From positions 1 through 6,541 of the forward strand of contig CAYLMM010000091.1 of assembly GCA_964384825.1 (NCBI GenBank): DNA of 6,541 nt. The letters are read 5' to 3'. Positions 1-6,541 of this stretch are shown here, in pieces; positions within the stretch are counted from its first letter, which is position 1, and every line of letters begins with the position of its first letter. Source of the stretch: CAYLMM01 sp964384825 (lineage in GTDB: Bacteria > Krumholzibacteriota > Krumholzibacteriia > LZORAL124-64-63). The translations under genes were made by a program, and so were the position numbers. Below the pieces are notes generated by a model. That model had not been told where the DNA came from and searched no databases. It saw only the letters and a list, made by a program, of their open reading frames with translations.

Positions 1-80
1 TTGATGATATTTCAAAAAATGGAAATATTTCTTTAGGTGTATCTATCTATATTGCAAGTGCTGTAAAGAACTCTAAATTA
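1..80. other. AT-rich leader stretch, no gene called
   Basis: The first 80 bases are strongly AT-rich and contrast sharply with the GC-rich DNA that begins near 81. They contain a 7-bp inverted repeat, ATATTTC (7-13) and GAAATAT (22-28), separated by 8 bases, and GAAATATTTC (22-31) is itself a perfect palindrome. Frame 1 has a TAG at 34-36. Frame 3 is open from the left edge and runs on into the coding region, but nothing in its translation is recognisable. The stretch could be intergenic control DNA, like the AT-rich gap at 4616-4740, or the tail of an upstream gene. The window does not decide. Confidence 0.5.
52..79 (+). promoter_or_regulatory. Weak promoter candidate for the SpoIID-like/NagZ operon
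   Basis: TTGCAA (52-57) and TAAATT (74-79) are spaced 16 bp apart and would start a transcript near 86. Each hexamer matches the sigma-70 consensus at about four of six positions. The predicted start falls at the perfect palindrome GGGCGCGCCC (86-95). No better pair was seen upstream of the GTG start at 145, but the match is modest and the true promoter could lie outside the window. Confidence 0.3.
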
Positions 81-144
81 ACCGCGGGCGCGCCCTGCTC
101 GGGGCTGTTTACCTTCCGTCTTCGGCGGGGATGGAGGAACGTCC

Positions 145-1548
145 GTGATCGATCGCCGCCGGATGTCCGCGCATGCGGTTCCATGGTTCTCCGGGCGAAG
201 GCTTTCGCTCGCCGCGGCGCTGTTCTGCGGGATCGCGGCGGCGCTTGCGGCGGCAGGTTGCGGCGGACCCAAGCGGGTGATGACCCGACCCGGCGACCGG
301 GACGCGGGACCGGTCCGCGACGCCGGCCTGCCCGGAGCGCCCCTGCTGTTGCGGGTCGGACTGGCGGCCGGGGTTCCCGTGGCCTCGCTGACTCTCGAAG
401 GCCCGACCGAACTGCTCGACGAAAACGGCGGCCGGGTGGCCCGTTTCGGGGCCGGGGCCAAGGTCCGTTTCGGCGTTTCCGGCCGCAAGATCGCCTGGCG
501 CGGCGGCGGTCGCAGGGGGACGGTCGATTCGCCGGCGCGTCTGCGTCCCCTGGATCCCGAAAATTCCTGCGTCTGGCGGGAAGATCCCTTCCCCGGCGAG
601 ATGCTCGCGATCGCGGGCGCCGCGGGGGTGACGCTGGTCAACATCGTCTCCCTGGAGACCTACCTGCGGGGCGTCGTGCCCTGGGAGATCGGCCGGCCGG
701 GGGCCGAAGGCCGGGCGGCGCTCGCCGCGCAGGCCGTGGCCGCGCGCACCTACAGCGTGTCGCATCTCGGCGAACGCGAGGAGTTCGGTTTCGATCTCTG
801 GGCCGACACCCGCGACCAGGTGTACCGCGGCCTGCGCGGGACCGACCCCTGGTGCGATCGGGCGATCGAGGAGACCCGGGGTCTGGTCCTGCGGTACCGG
901 GGGCGCGAGATCGAGGCCTACTACTGCTCGACCTGCGGCGGCGTGACCAGCGACATAGCGGAGGTCTGGCCGCGGCCGGCCCGCCCGTACCTGGTCAGCC
1001 ATCCCGACGGGAACCGTCCCTACTGCCGGGATTCCGCGCATTTCGAATGGCGCACCCGCTGGACGCGGGCCGAACTCGAGAAGGTCCTGGCCGAGAGCCT
1101 GCCCGACTTCCTGGACTGGACCGAGGCTTCGCCGGCCCGCGCGGAGTGGACCGGCCGACCTTTCCGGCCCCGGGGAGCGAACGACGGGCGGCGTCCCGGC
1201 GCCCTGCGCGACATCGCGATCGAGAAGAGGACGACATCGGGCCGCGTGGCCCGGCTGCACATCGAGACCGACGCCGGGGACTACTTCATCCGCGGCGACC
1301 GGGTGCGCTGGGTCCTCGCGCCGCCTTCGGGCCGGTTCTCGATCCTGCGCAGCGCCCTTTTCGATCTGGATGTGAAGCGGGGAGACGACGGACGGCCCGC
1401 GCGCATCACAGCCGACGGCCGCGGCTTCGGCCACGGCGTCGGGCTCTGCCAGACCGGAGCCCTGGGCATGGCTCGACGGGGCCGCGATTTCCGCGAGATC
1501 CTGGCCCACTACTATCCCGGCGCGCAGATCGAATCGGTGCGTCCTTGA
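145..1548 (+). CDS. SpoIID/LytB-domain lipoprotein (putative peptidoglycan lytic enzyme or amidase enhancer)
   Basis: A 467-residue protein starting at GTG 145, chosen because GGAGGAA (133-139) sits 5-7 bases upstream; the next ATG (163) has no comparable site. Residues 18-39 form a signal with a lipobox-like A-A-G-C (Cys39), so it is probably membrane-anchored outside the cytoplasm. The SpoIID domain spans roughly residues 150-465. It includes L-E-T-Y-L-R-G-V-V-P-W-E (Glu181 aligns with the catalytic Glu of SpoIID), A-A-Q-A-V-A-A-R-T-Y, C-S-T-C-G-G (Cys261, Cys264), Y-C-R-D-S-A-H (Cys294, His299) and the closing G-F-G-H-G-V-G-L-C-Q-T-G-A block (His430, Gln436). Characterised SpoIID is a lytic transglycosylase acting on peptide-stripped glycan, while LytB was described as an amidase enhancer. 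This protein's activity is inferred. It is followed 11 bases later by a NagZ-type gene, consistent with a wall-turnover operon. Nothing else suggests sporulation. Confidence 0.9.
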   Translation: MIDRRRMSAHAVPWFSGRRLSLAAALFCGIAAALAAAGCGGPKRVMTRPGDRDAGPVRDAGLPGAPLLLRVGLAAGVPVASLTLEGPTELLDENGGRVARFGAGAKVRFGVSGRKIAWRGGGRRGTVDSPARLRPLDPENSCVWREDPFPGEMLAIAGAAGVTLVNIVSLETYLRGVVPWEIGRPGAEGRAALAAQAVAARTYSVSHLGEREEFGFDLWADTRDQVYRGLRGTDPWCDRAIEETRGLVLRYRGREIEAYYCSTCGGVTSDIAEVWPRPARPYLVSHPDGNRPYCRDSAHFEWRTRWTRAELEKVLAESLPDFLDWTEASPARAEWTGRPFRPRGANDGRRPGALRDIAIEKRTTSGRVARLHIETDAGDYFIRGDRVRWVLAPPSGRFSILRSALFDLDVKRGDDGRPARITADGRGFGHGVGLCQTGALGMARRGRDFREILAHYYPGAQIESVRP

Positions 1549-1559
1549 GAGGAGACGGC

Positions 1560-3008
1560 ATGCCGGATCCCTTGGCTTCGCGGCTGGTGGTGGGGTTGGC
1601 CGGCGCGTCGCCCACCGGCGAAGAACGGGCCTGGCTGCGCCGATGGTCTCCCGCCGGCGTGATCCTGTTTTCCCGCAACATCATCGACAACGGACAGTTG
1701 CATGATCTGTGCGTCGAGTTGCGCGGCCTGCTTCCGGCCGGGGCCGAGATCGTGGCCGACCACGAGGGCGGCGCCGTGTCGGCCCTGGCCGCCGCCTTGG
1801 GCCGTCCGCCCGCCGCCTGGGGGCTGGGCGTGCTCGATGATCCCGGGCTGACCCGCGCGGTCCATCGCGAGATGGGAAAGGCGGCCGCCGCCGCAGGCTT
1901 GACGCGCCTGCTGGCGCCCTGCGCCGATACCCTGGTCGAGCCGCGCAACCGGGTGATCGGCGCACGGTCCTTCGGGGCCGACGCCGGTCTGGCCGCCCGG
2001 CATGCCGCGGCCGCGGTCGCGGGGCTGATCGAGGGCGGCGTCGGCGCGTGTCCGAAACACTGGCCGGGGCACGGCGGCGCCGCGGCCGATTCCCATCTCG
2101 AGGCGGCCGTGATCGGCGCCGGCGCCGTCGCGGAACCCTTCTCCGCGGGGATGGAAGCCGGCGCGGACGCCATGATGCTGGGCCATCTCGCCGTCGCCGC
2201 GGATGCGGCGCCGGCGACGCTGGATCCCGCCGCGGTCGCCGCCGCCCGGGACTTCGCCCCGGGAGCCGCGCTGTGGGCCGACGACGTGACCATGGGCGCG
2301 CTGCGTCCCCATCTGGAAGGCGCCCTGCGCGGCGGGATTTCCGCCGAGGGTCTGGCCGATCCGGCGTCGCTGCCGCGGGAGTGGTTCGCGGCGGTGGCCG
2401 CGGGCGGATGCGACCGCTTGCTCTGCCGGGGGATTCCGTGGACGGCTTTCCCGCTCGGACCGGAATCGGGTCTGGATCCCGTACGGGCCGATCGGGCCGA
2501 GCCGCTGGCCGGATCGGAATGGGCGGCCGCGGCCGGCGCCGCAGCCGGTCCCGCCGCCGCCGAGGCGCGGCGGCGGCTGGCCTCGGGGGTGAGGTTCCCC
2601 GACCGCCCCTGGGTCTGGCTCGACGCCCTGGCCGGCGATCGCTGGGGAGATCTCGCGCCGACATCCTGGACCGAGGCGGGATTGCCGGCGCCGGCGCTGA
2701 GATTGGCAGGTTCCGATTCCGCCGCCGCGGTCGGCAAGGGGGCGGACGAGCCGCGCACCGGCCTGGTCGTCACCTCGCACCGGCCCCTCGATAGCATGCT
2801 GTCCGGCGGCCGGAAGGATGTCGTGAGAATCCTGAAGGCCGCGGCCCTGTCCGACCGGGGAATCTGCCTGACGATCGGTCATCCCTCGCTGGCGCGGGAG
2901 GTGCGTGGATTGCTGCCGCCGGGATGGCGGATCGGGTCCCTCTACGAGTCCTCGATGGAGCAACTGGCCGCCCTGGCCGAGTTTTACGGCCGGCCAGGAT
3001 GCGGTTGA
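1560..3008 (+). CDS. nagZ: GH3 beta-N-acetylhexosaminidase, NagZ type
   Basis: A 482-residue protein starting at ATG 1560, with AGGAG (1550-1554) five bases upstream and only 11 bases after the preceding stop, so the two genes are probably co-translated. The N-terminal GH3 barrel (about residues 8-340) shows D-H-E-G-G (67-71), R-N-R-V-I-G-A-R-S-F-G near 125-135, and the NagZ hallmark K-H-W-P-G-H-G (166-172) followed by D-S-H (177-179), whose Asp-His pair is the acid/base in NagZ. Asp241 in A-D-D-V-T-M aligns with the nucleophile. NagZ removes GlcNAc from GlcNAc-anhMurNAc peptides during wall recycling. No signal peptide is visible, so it is probably cytoplasmic. It is longer than the roughly 340-residue proteobacterial enzyme: about 140 extra residues look like the alpha/beta second domain of two-domain NagZ proteins such as that of Bacillus. 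The stop codon overlaps the tRNA-Asp promoter. Confidence 0.88.
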   Translation: MPDPLASRLVVGLAGASPTGEERAWLRRWSPAGVILFSRNIIDNGQLHDLCVELRGLLPAGAEIVADHEGGAVSALAAALGRPPAAWGLGVLDDPGLTRAVHREMGKAAAAAGLTRLLAPCADTLVEPRNRVIGARSFGADAGLAARHAAAAVAGLIEGGVGACPKHWPGHGGAAADSHLEAAVIGAGAVAEPFSAGMEAGADAMMLGHLAVAADAAPATLDPAAVAAARDFAPGAALWADDVTMGALRPHLEGALRGGISAEGLADPASLPREWFAAVAAGGCDRLLCRGIPWTAFPLGPESGLDPVRADRAEPLAGSEWAAAAGAAAGPAAAEARRRLASGVRFPDRPWVWLDALAGDRWGDLAPTSWTEAGLPAPALRLAGSDSAAAVGKGADEPRTGLVVTSHRPLDSMLSGGRKDVVRILKAAALSDRGICLTIGHPSLAREVRGLLPPGWRIGSLYESSMEQLAALAEFYGRPGCG

Positions 3009-3033
3009 CAGTCCAGAGGGGAGGGGCTATATT
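3005..3033 (+). promoter_or_regulatory. Promoter of tRNA-Asp, overlapping the nagZ stop
   Basis: TTGACA (3005-3010) is a perfect -35 box, followed after exactly 17 bp by TATATT (3028-3033), a 5/6 match to the -10 consensus. The TGA of the preceding gene (3006-3008) lies inside the -35 box. Transcription would start near 3040, leaving about 22 bases of 5' leader before the tRNA. The bases just after the -10 box (GCCCC) make a GC-rich discriminator, which in well-studied bacteria marks stable-RNA promoters under stringent control. Such control here is inference. Confidence 0.85.
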
Positions 3034-3039
3034 GCCCCT
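3022..3039. repeat. Inverted repeat bracketing the tRNA promoter -10 box
   Basis: AGGGGC (3022-3027) and GCCCCT (3034-3039) are perfect inverted copies, and the six bases between them are exactly the TATATT -10 box. It could be an operator, a chance effect of a GC-rich discriminator, or a weak 3' hairpin for the upstream operon. It lacks a following T run, so it is not a standard intrinsic terminator. Confidence 0.6.
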
Positions 3040-3061
3040 TCGGTTCGGCAGATATCATGCC

Positions 3062-3139
3062 GGGGGCGTAGTTCAGTTTGGTTAGAACGCCGGCCTGTCA
3101 AGCCGGAGGTCGCGAGTTCAAGTCTCGTCGCTCCCGCCA
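3062..3139 (+). tRNA. tRNA-Asp (anticodon GUC), CCA encoded
   Basis: A complete cloverleaf can be folded by eye. The acceptor stem pairs 3062-3068 with 3129-3135 (one G-T). The D stem is GTTC (3071-3074) with GAAC (3085-3088). The anticodon stem pairs CCGGC (3090-3094) with GCCGG (3102-3106) around the loop CTGTCAA, with anticodon GTC at 3097-3099. The T stem pairs GCGAG (3112-3116) with CTCGT (3124-3128) around TTCAAGT. Discriminator G (3136) and encoded CCA (3137-3139) follow. G at position 10, the GUC anticodon and G73 fit aspartate identity. Position 38 is A, whereas the Escherichia coli and Bacillus tRNA-Asp have C there. The gene stands alone between its own promoter and terminator. Confidence 0.97.
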
Positions 3140-3146
3140 TGTTTCG

Positions 3147-3185
3147 ACCGTCCCGCAGTCATCCGATTGCGGGACGGTTCTTTTT
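3147..3185 (+). terminator. Intrinsic terminator after tRNA-Asp
   Basis: An uninterrupted 11-bp stem, ACCGTCCCGCA (3147-3157) with TGCGGGACGGT (3168-3178), encloses a 10-base loop and is followed by TCTTTTT (3179-3185). It begins 8 bases after the tRNA CCA end, so it closes the single-tRNA transcript and insulates the next gene. Confidence 0.95.
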
Positions 3186-3202
3186 GCGGGGGAGCCGAGG
3201 GG

Positions 3203-3231
3203 TCGACATCAAGCGGATATTGTTGTAAATT
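3203..3231 (+). promoter_or_regulatory. Promoter candidate for the KamA-family gene
   Basis: TCGACA (3203-3208, 5/6 match) and TAAATT (3226-3231, 4/6 match) are spaced 17 bp apart, predicting a start near 3238. It lies just after the tRNA terminator and is the only reasonable pair in the gap. The -35 box overlaps the left arm of an inverted repeat (3205-3263), so repressor control is possible. Confidence 0.5.
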
Positions 3232-3263
3232 ATCCAGTTGTAGCATCCTCGCCTCTTGATGTC
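3205..3263. repeat. Long-spaced inverted repeat over the KamA-family promoter
   Basis: GACATCAAG (3205-3213) is matched perfectly by CTTGATGTC (3255-3263). Allowing one mismatch, the arms extend to 12 positions (3205-3216 and 3252-3263). The arm centres are 50 bp apart. The left arm covers the -35 box, and the right arm lies just downstream of the predicted transcription start. If the promoter call is right, only the right arm is transcribed, so a DNA operator pair fits better than an RNA hairpin. Confidence 0.55.
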
Positions 3264-3280
3264 AGATCGCCCGCCACGTC

Positions 3281-4615
<1,335 letters not shown>

Positions 4616-4719
4616 CATTTTTGATGGTAAACCTGGATTAATGAAATAACGAAACATCAAATAACGATATATTGGTTCAAATATTTTTCTTCTTGATATG
4701 ATTTTTGTGGGAAAGTGTG
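4616..4719. other. AT-rich intergenic gap after the KamA-family gene
   Basis: No gene is supported here. The stretch is strongly AT-rich, lacks a GC stem plus T-run terminator for the upstream gene, and contains a 7-bp inverted repeat, TTTGATG (4620-4626) and CATCAAA (4655-4661). GATATGAT at 4695-4702 recurs at 4742-4749 over the downstream -10 box, so a second, weaker upstream promoter is possible (TTGGTT at 4672, 19-bp spacer). The AT-rich DNA could act as an UP element for the promoter at 4720. Confidence 0.6.
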
Positions 4720-4749
4720 TTGTCAGAAGGGGGGTGTTTGCGATATGAT
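4720..4749 (+). promoter_or_regulatory. Promoter of the small secreted protein gene
   Basis: TTGTCA (4720-4725) and TATGAT (4744-4749) each match the sigma-70 consensus at five of six positions, with an 18-bp spacer. The predicted start is near 4756, giving a leader of about 60 bases before ATG 4816. Confidence 0.65.
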
Positions 4750-4754
4750 CCTTT

Positions 4755-4774
4755 GGTGTTGAGGCCCTCACACC
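4755..4774 (+). promoter_or_regulatory. 5'-terminal stem-loop in the mRNA leader
   Basis: GGTG-T-TGAG (4755-4763) pairs with CTCACACC (4767-4774) to give an 8-bp stem with one bulged T and a three-base loop. It coincides with the predicted transcript start, an arrangement known to stabilise some abundant outer-membrane protein mRNAs such as ompA. CCTCGAGG (4773-4780) overlaps its end. A stabilising role is inferred from position only. Confidence 0.45.
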
Positions 4775-4815
4775 TCGAGGTTTCATTTTTGTACTGCTCC
4801 GGAGGAGGGGATCCT

Positions 4816-5355
4816 ATGAAGAAGCTTCTGCTGCTCGTCGGTATCATGCTCATCGCTCTGCCCGTGGTCGCCCAGGAAGCGACTCTCGGCGTCTACTTCG
4901 ACGCTGATGGCACCAGCAACACCTTCGCCTACCAGCCTTATGTCGATGCTGGTGTCGGAAAGGCGTTCGACGCCTACGTGATCGGCTATGCCGAGGCCCT
5001 GGTCGGCGGCGCCGCCTACACGCTGGCCTTCCCCGGCGACATCATTCTGCTGAACGCCGAGTATCCCGTCGGCACGCAGTTCGGTACGCCCACCGGCGGT
5101 ATCGAAGTCGGTCTGACGAACCCGGTCGTCGGCTACTATGCCCAGCCGACTCTGTTCTCGACGCTTCACTTCATGTTCCTGACCGTCGGCAACATCCTCG
5201 AAATCGAGATGCTGCCTCACTGGCGTTACGACACGGTCATGCTGGCCGAGGGCGGCGGTCCGTTGATCCCCGCCACCAACGTGAACGCGATGATCACTCC
5301 GACGGTCGACGGCGAGACCGAGAGCTGGGGCCAGGTCAAGAGCCTGTTCCAGTAG
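4816..5355 (+). CDS. Small secreted protein of unknown function
   Basis: A 179-residue protein starting at ATG 4816, selected because GGAGGAGG (4801-4808) lies 7 bases upstream and the ATG opens a textbook Sec signal: Met-Lys-Lys, a hydrophobic core (residues 4-17), then V-V-A before Q-E, with likely cleavage after Ala20. The in-frame extension back to 4705 has no ribosome site and would bury the signal. The mature part (about 159 residues) has no cysteine and is rich in Gly, aromatic and beta-branched residues (G-V-Y-F-D, A-Y-V-I-G-Y, V-G-Y-Y), suggesting a beta-sandwich, perhaps loosely cohesin-like. That fold idea is weak. It ends W-G-Q-V-K-S-L-F-Q after an acidic, threonine-rich linker; similar tails are remembered from secreted proteins of uncultured phyla, which was not verified. 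No enzyme motif is recognised. Its own promoter, strong Shine-Dalgarno and terminator suggest a well-expressed single gene. Confidence 0.85.
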   Translation: MKKLLLLVGIMLIALPVVAQEATLGVYFDADGTSNTFAYQPYVDAGVGKAFDAYVIGYAEALVGGAAYTLAFPGDIILLNAEYPVGTQFGTPTGGIEVGLTNPVVGYYAQPTLFSTLHFMFLTVGNILEIEMLPHWRYDTVMLAEGGGPLIPATNVNAMITPTVDGETESWGQVKSLFQ

Positions 5356-5380
5356 GCTTCGCTTCCGTCGGTTTCGATAT

Positions 5381-5412
5381 CGGGGTCGGCCCAGCGCCGG
5401 CCCCGTTTTTTT
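5381..5412 (+). terminator. Intrinsic terminator after the secreted protein gene
   Basis: CGGGGTCGGC (5381-5390) pairs with GCCGGCCCCG (5396-5405) through 10 bp with a single G-T, around a five-base loop, followed immediately by seven T (5406-5412). It starts 25 bases after the TAG stop and separates this gene from the M49 gene. Confidence 0.96.
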
Positions 5413-5428
5413 GCGTTCCAGCCCGAGG

Positions 5429-5457
5429 TTGAGCGATGTCCCCGGCGGTGCTAGACT
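5429..5457 (+). promoter_or_regulatory. Extended -10 promoter of the M49 lipoprotein gene
   Basis: TTGAGC (5429-5434) and TAGACT (5452-5457) are spaced 17 bp, and TGC directly before the -10 box gives the extended TGn motif. The predicted start near 5464 leaves about 55 bases of GC-rich leader. The terminator ending at 5412 makes an independent promoter necessary. Confidence 0.6.
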
Positions 5458-5465
5458 TCCGCCGG
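5442..5465. repeat. Inverted repeat bracketing the M49 promoter -10 box
   Basis: CCGGCGG (5442-5448) and CCGCCGG (5459-5465) are perfect inverted copies. The ten bases between them hold exactly the extended -10 element (TGC plus TAGACT). The arrangement parallels the one at the tRNA-Asp promoter (3022-3039). It may be an operator or a chance product of GC-rich sequence. Confidence 0.5.
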
Positions 5466-5518
5466 CGGCGCGGCGACGGGCTGCGCCCGGACCCCGACCA
5501 GAACCGAGGAGTGTACGG

Positions 5519-6541
<1,023 letters not shown>

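Noticed and set aside
183..1559. In-frame extension of the NagZ-type reading frame upstream of 1560
   Set aside because: It is a GC-rich shadow of the SpoIID-like gene in another frame: arginine-rich and low-complexity. The hexosaminidase homology begins right after ATG 1560, which has its own AGGAG.
109..2963. Long minus-strand open frames opposite the first two genes
   Set aside because: High GC content suppresses stop codons on the complement. The translations are Arg/Pro/Ala-rich with no domain motif, while the + strand carries clear SpoIID and GH3 motifs.
4705..4815. Upstream extension of the small secreted protein
   Set aside because: It would begin at a TTG without a ribosome site, run through the promoter, and place the signal peptide internally. 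ATG 4816 has an ideal Shine-Dalgarno.

Overview
The window reads as chromosomal DNA from a GC-rich, diderm-type bacterium. Two products carry lipoprotein signal sequences, a third carries a Sec signal peptide, and the protein-coding parts use strongly GC-ending codons. The short gaps between genes are partly very AT-rich. The gene mix (SpoIID/LytB lipoprotein, NagZ-type GH3 enzyme, divergent KamA radical-SAM protein, M49 peptidase lipoprotein, and a small secreted protein ending in W-G-Q-V-K-S-L-F-Q) suggests one of the uncultured phyla near the FCB group, such as Eisenbacteria, Krumholzibacteriota or Latescibacterota. That placement is an impression from remembered protein styles and is not demonstrated here. 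All genes found are on the + strand.

Layout. Positions 1-144 hold an AT-rich stretch that switches abruptly to GC-rich DNA near 81, with a weak promoter candidate and a good ribosome binding site. A tight two-gene operon follows: a SpoIID/LytB-domain lipoprotein (145-1548, GTG start) and a GH3 beta-N-acetylhexosaminidase of the NagZ type (1560-3008). Both act on peptidoglycan. The stop codon of the second gene lies inside the -35 box of a near-consensus promoter that drives a single tRNA-Asp(GUC) gene (3062-3139), closed by a strong intrinsic terminator. Next come a promoter candidate with a long-spaced inverted repeat and a KamA-family radical SAM protein (3281-4615). That protein keeps the cluster cysteines and PLP lysine, but it appears to lack the lysine side-chain ligands and zinc cysteines of classical lysine 2,3-aminomutase. 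After an AT-rich gap, a well-formed promoter, 5' stem-loop and strong Shine-Dalgarno precede a 179-residue secreted protein of unknown function (4816-5355), which ends in an intrinsic terminator. The last gene (5519 to the window edge) has its own extended -10 promoter and encodes the N-terminal 341 residues of a lipoprotein of the dipeptidyl-peptidase III (M49) family; its zinc motif lies beyond the window.

The SpoIID-like and NagZ-like proteins plausibly form a cell-wall turnover pair, one outside the cytoplasmic membrane and one apparently cytoplasmic. The tRNA, KamA, secreted protein and M49 genes look like separate transcription units with no obvious shared pathway. There is no CRISPR array, insertion sequence, integrase or phage gene. 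The most interesting items are the divergent KamA active site, the inverted repeat at its promoter, the orphan secreted protein, and two promoters whose -10 boxes are bracketed by perfect GC-rich inverted repeats.
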